From: Campanula takesimana
Taxonomy: Eukaryota; Streptophyta; Magnoliopsida; Asterales; Campanulaceae
Reading direction: 5' to 3'
NCBI GenBank assembly: GCA_026119855.1
Contig: JAOWBW010000220.1
Coordinates: 1,666,828 to 1,730,827 of the forward strand
Length of the DNA stretch: 64,000 bases
A program made the translations under genes and the position numbers. The notes below the pieces were generated by a model, which searched no databases, was not told the origin of the DNA, and saw nothing but the letters and a program-made list of their open reading frames with translations. Positions 63,781 to 64,000 of this stretch are shown here, in pieces (the stretch's first letter is position 1; the number at the start of each line of letters is the position of its first letter).

Positions 63781-64000
63781 CGTTTGTTGTTTTGTGTTCG
63801 ATTTCTCCTGATCTACTCTTATATGTCATTTATTTCATGATTAGTTAAGGATTTATTTGATTTCTGTCAAAAATTCCGTTCGCCAACTCTGTAAGCAGAC
63901 GAACTATCTTTTTGATTTTCTGGGTTTGCTTTGATTTTGTTGACTTTTGTGCTTACATGGTTAACTTCGTCCTGTTCATGCGGTCATTTTGACATGCTTT
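63781..64000 (+). other. T-rich tail of window, intron-like
   Basis: T-rich on +, no ORF. It could be the env-like intron of S2 in normal orientation. Nothing else is visible. Confidence 0.4.

Larger units (their letters stand above)
46252..64000 (+). mobile_element. Element S2: Sirevirus (Ty1/copia), 3' part outside window
   Basis: TGTTGGGTATGCTTAT start, as S1's LTR in element sense. LTR, PBS, gag, pol and env-like start follow in order, homologous to S1 but a different family. Heavily damaged: Tk inserted in gag, several stops, an internal deletion at the integrase C-terminus, altered RT active site, and a reversed env-like segment. TGCGCA words occur throughout. Confidence 0.92.

Noticed and set aside
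1..64000. Host protein genes, rRNA or tRNA genes
   Set aside because: No recognisable host coding sequence or tRNA fold was found by eye; all long ORFs belong to transposable elements. Divergent short exons could be missed without a search.

Overview
The window is intergenic DNA from a flowering plant, probably a eudicot; the species cannot be named from the sequence. I see no host gene, rRNA or tRNA gene. Almost all of it is transposable elements inserted into one another: plant Ty3/gypsy (Tat and Tekay-type chromovirus) and Ty1/copia (including Sirevirus) retrotransposons, one Stowaway MITE and one CACTA-like fragment. The labels A, B, C, E, S1, S2 and Tk below are mine.

Layout. (1) Positions 1-24893 are element A, a Tat-lineage Ty3/gypsy on + whose 5' LTR lies outside the window. 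Its reverse transcriptase is split by copia element C (4723-20264, +, TSD TGTGA). C is itself split in its leader by B (6632-15291, -, TSD CCATG), a non-autonomous Tat derivative. A CACTA-like terminal fragment (23533-23818) sits just before A's 3' LTR (23910-24893). (2) From 25005 runs E, a second non-autonomous, gag-only Tat element on +. Its leader carries a Stowaway MITE (26482-26736) and Sirevirus S1 (26989-40225, -, gag-pol plus a spliced env-like gene). Its 3' LTR is cut at 46251 by Sirevirus S2 (46252 to beyond 64000, +). (3) S2's gag is interrupted by the chromovirus Tk (48010-57164, -, TSD GGTTG).

How the parts relate. A carries protease, RT, two RNase H domains and integrase. B and E keep only gag remnants but share A's tRNA primer-binding-site type, polypurine tract, a leader hairpin (L) and two 3'-UTR RNA folds (H and M). 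This fits A-like elements mobilising B and E in trans. Most coding regions carry in-frame stops, many readable as C-to-T changes, and frameshifts. S1 and Tk are the best preserved and have the most similar LTR pairs.

Most notable observations. (a) M is a pseudoknot-like RNA fold present five times in A, B and E; its helices change sequence but keep pairing, including a swap of GACC/GGTC to GGTC/GACC. (b) H is a hairpin with a GNRA-type loop and compensated stem changes. (c) Each family carries its own CpG-containing word in its LTRs, often as palindromes at fixed spacing: GGCACGACCGTGCC every 22-23 bp in both C and Tk, which are unrelated lineages; CTCGTACGAG every 20-21 bp in E; GCGCGC words every 29 bp in B. 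Sireviruses S1 and S2 scatter CGGTC and TGCGCA respectively, even through homologous coding sequence. I interpret this as family-specific recognition sites for a DNA-binding factor; that is a hypothesis.
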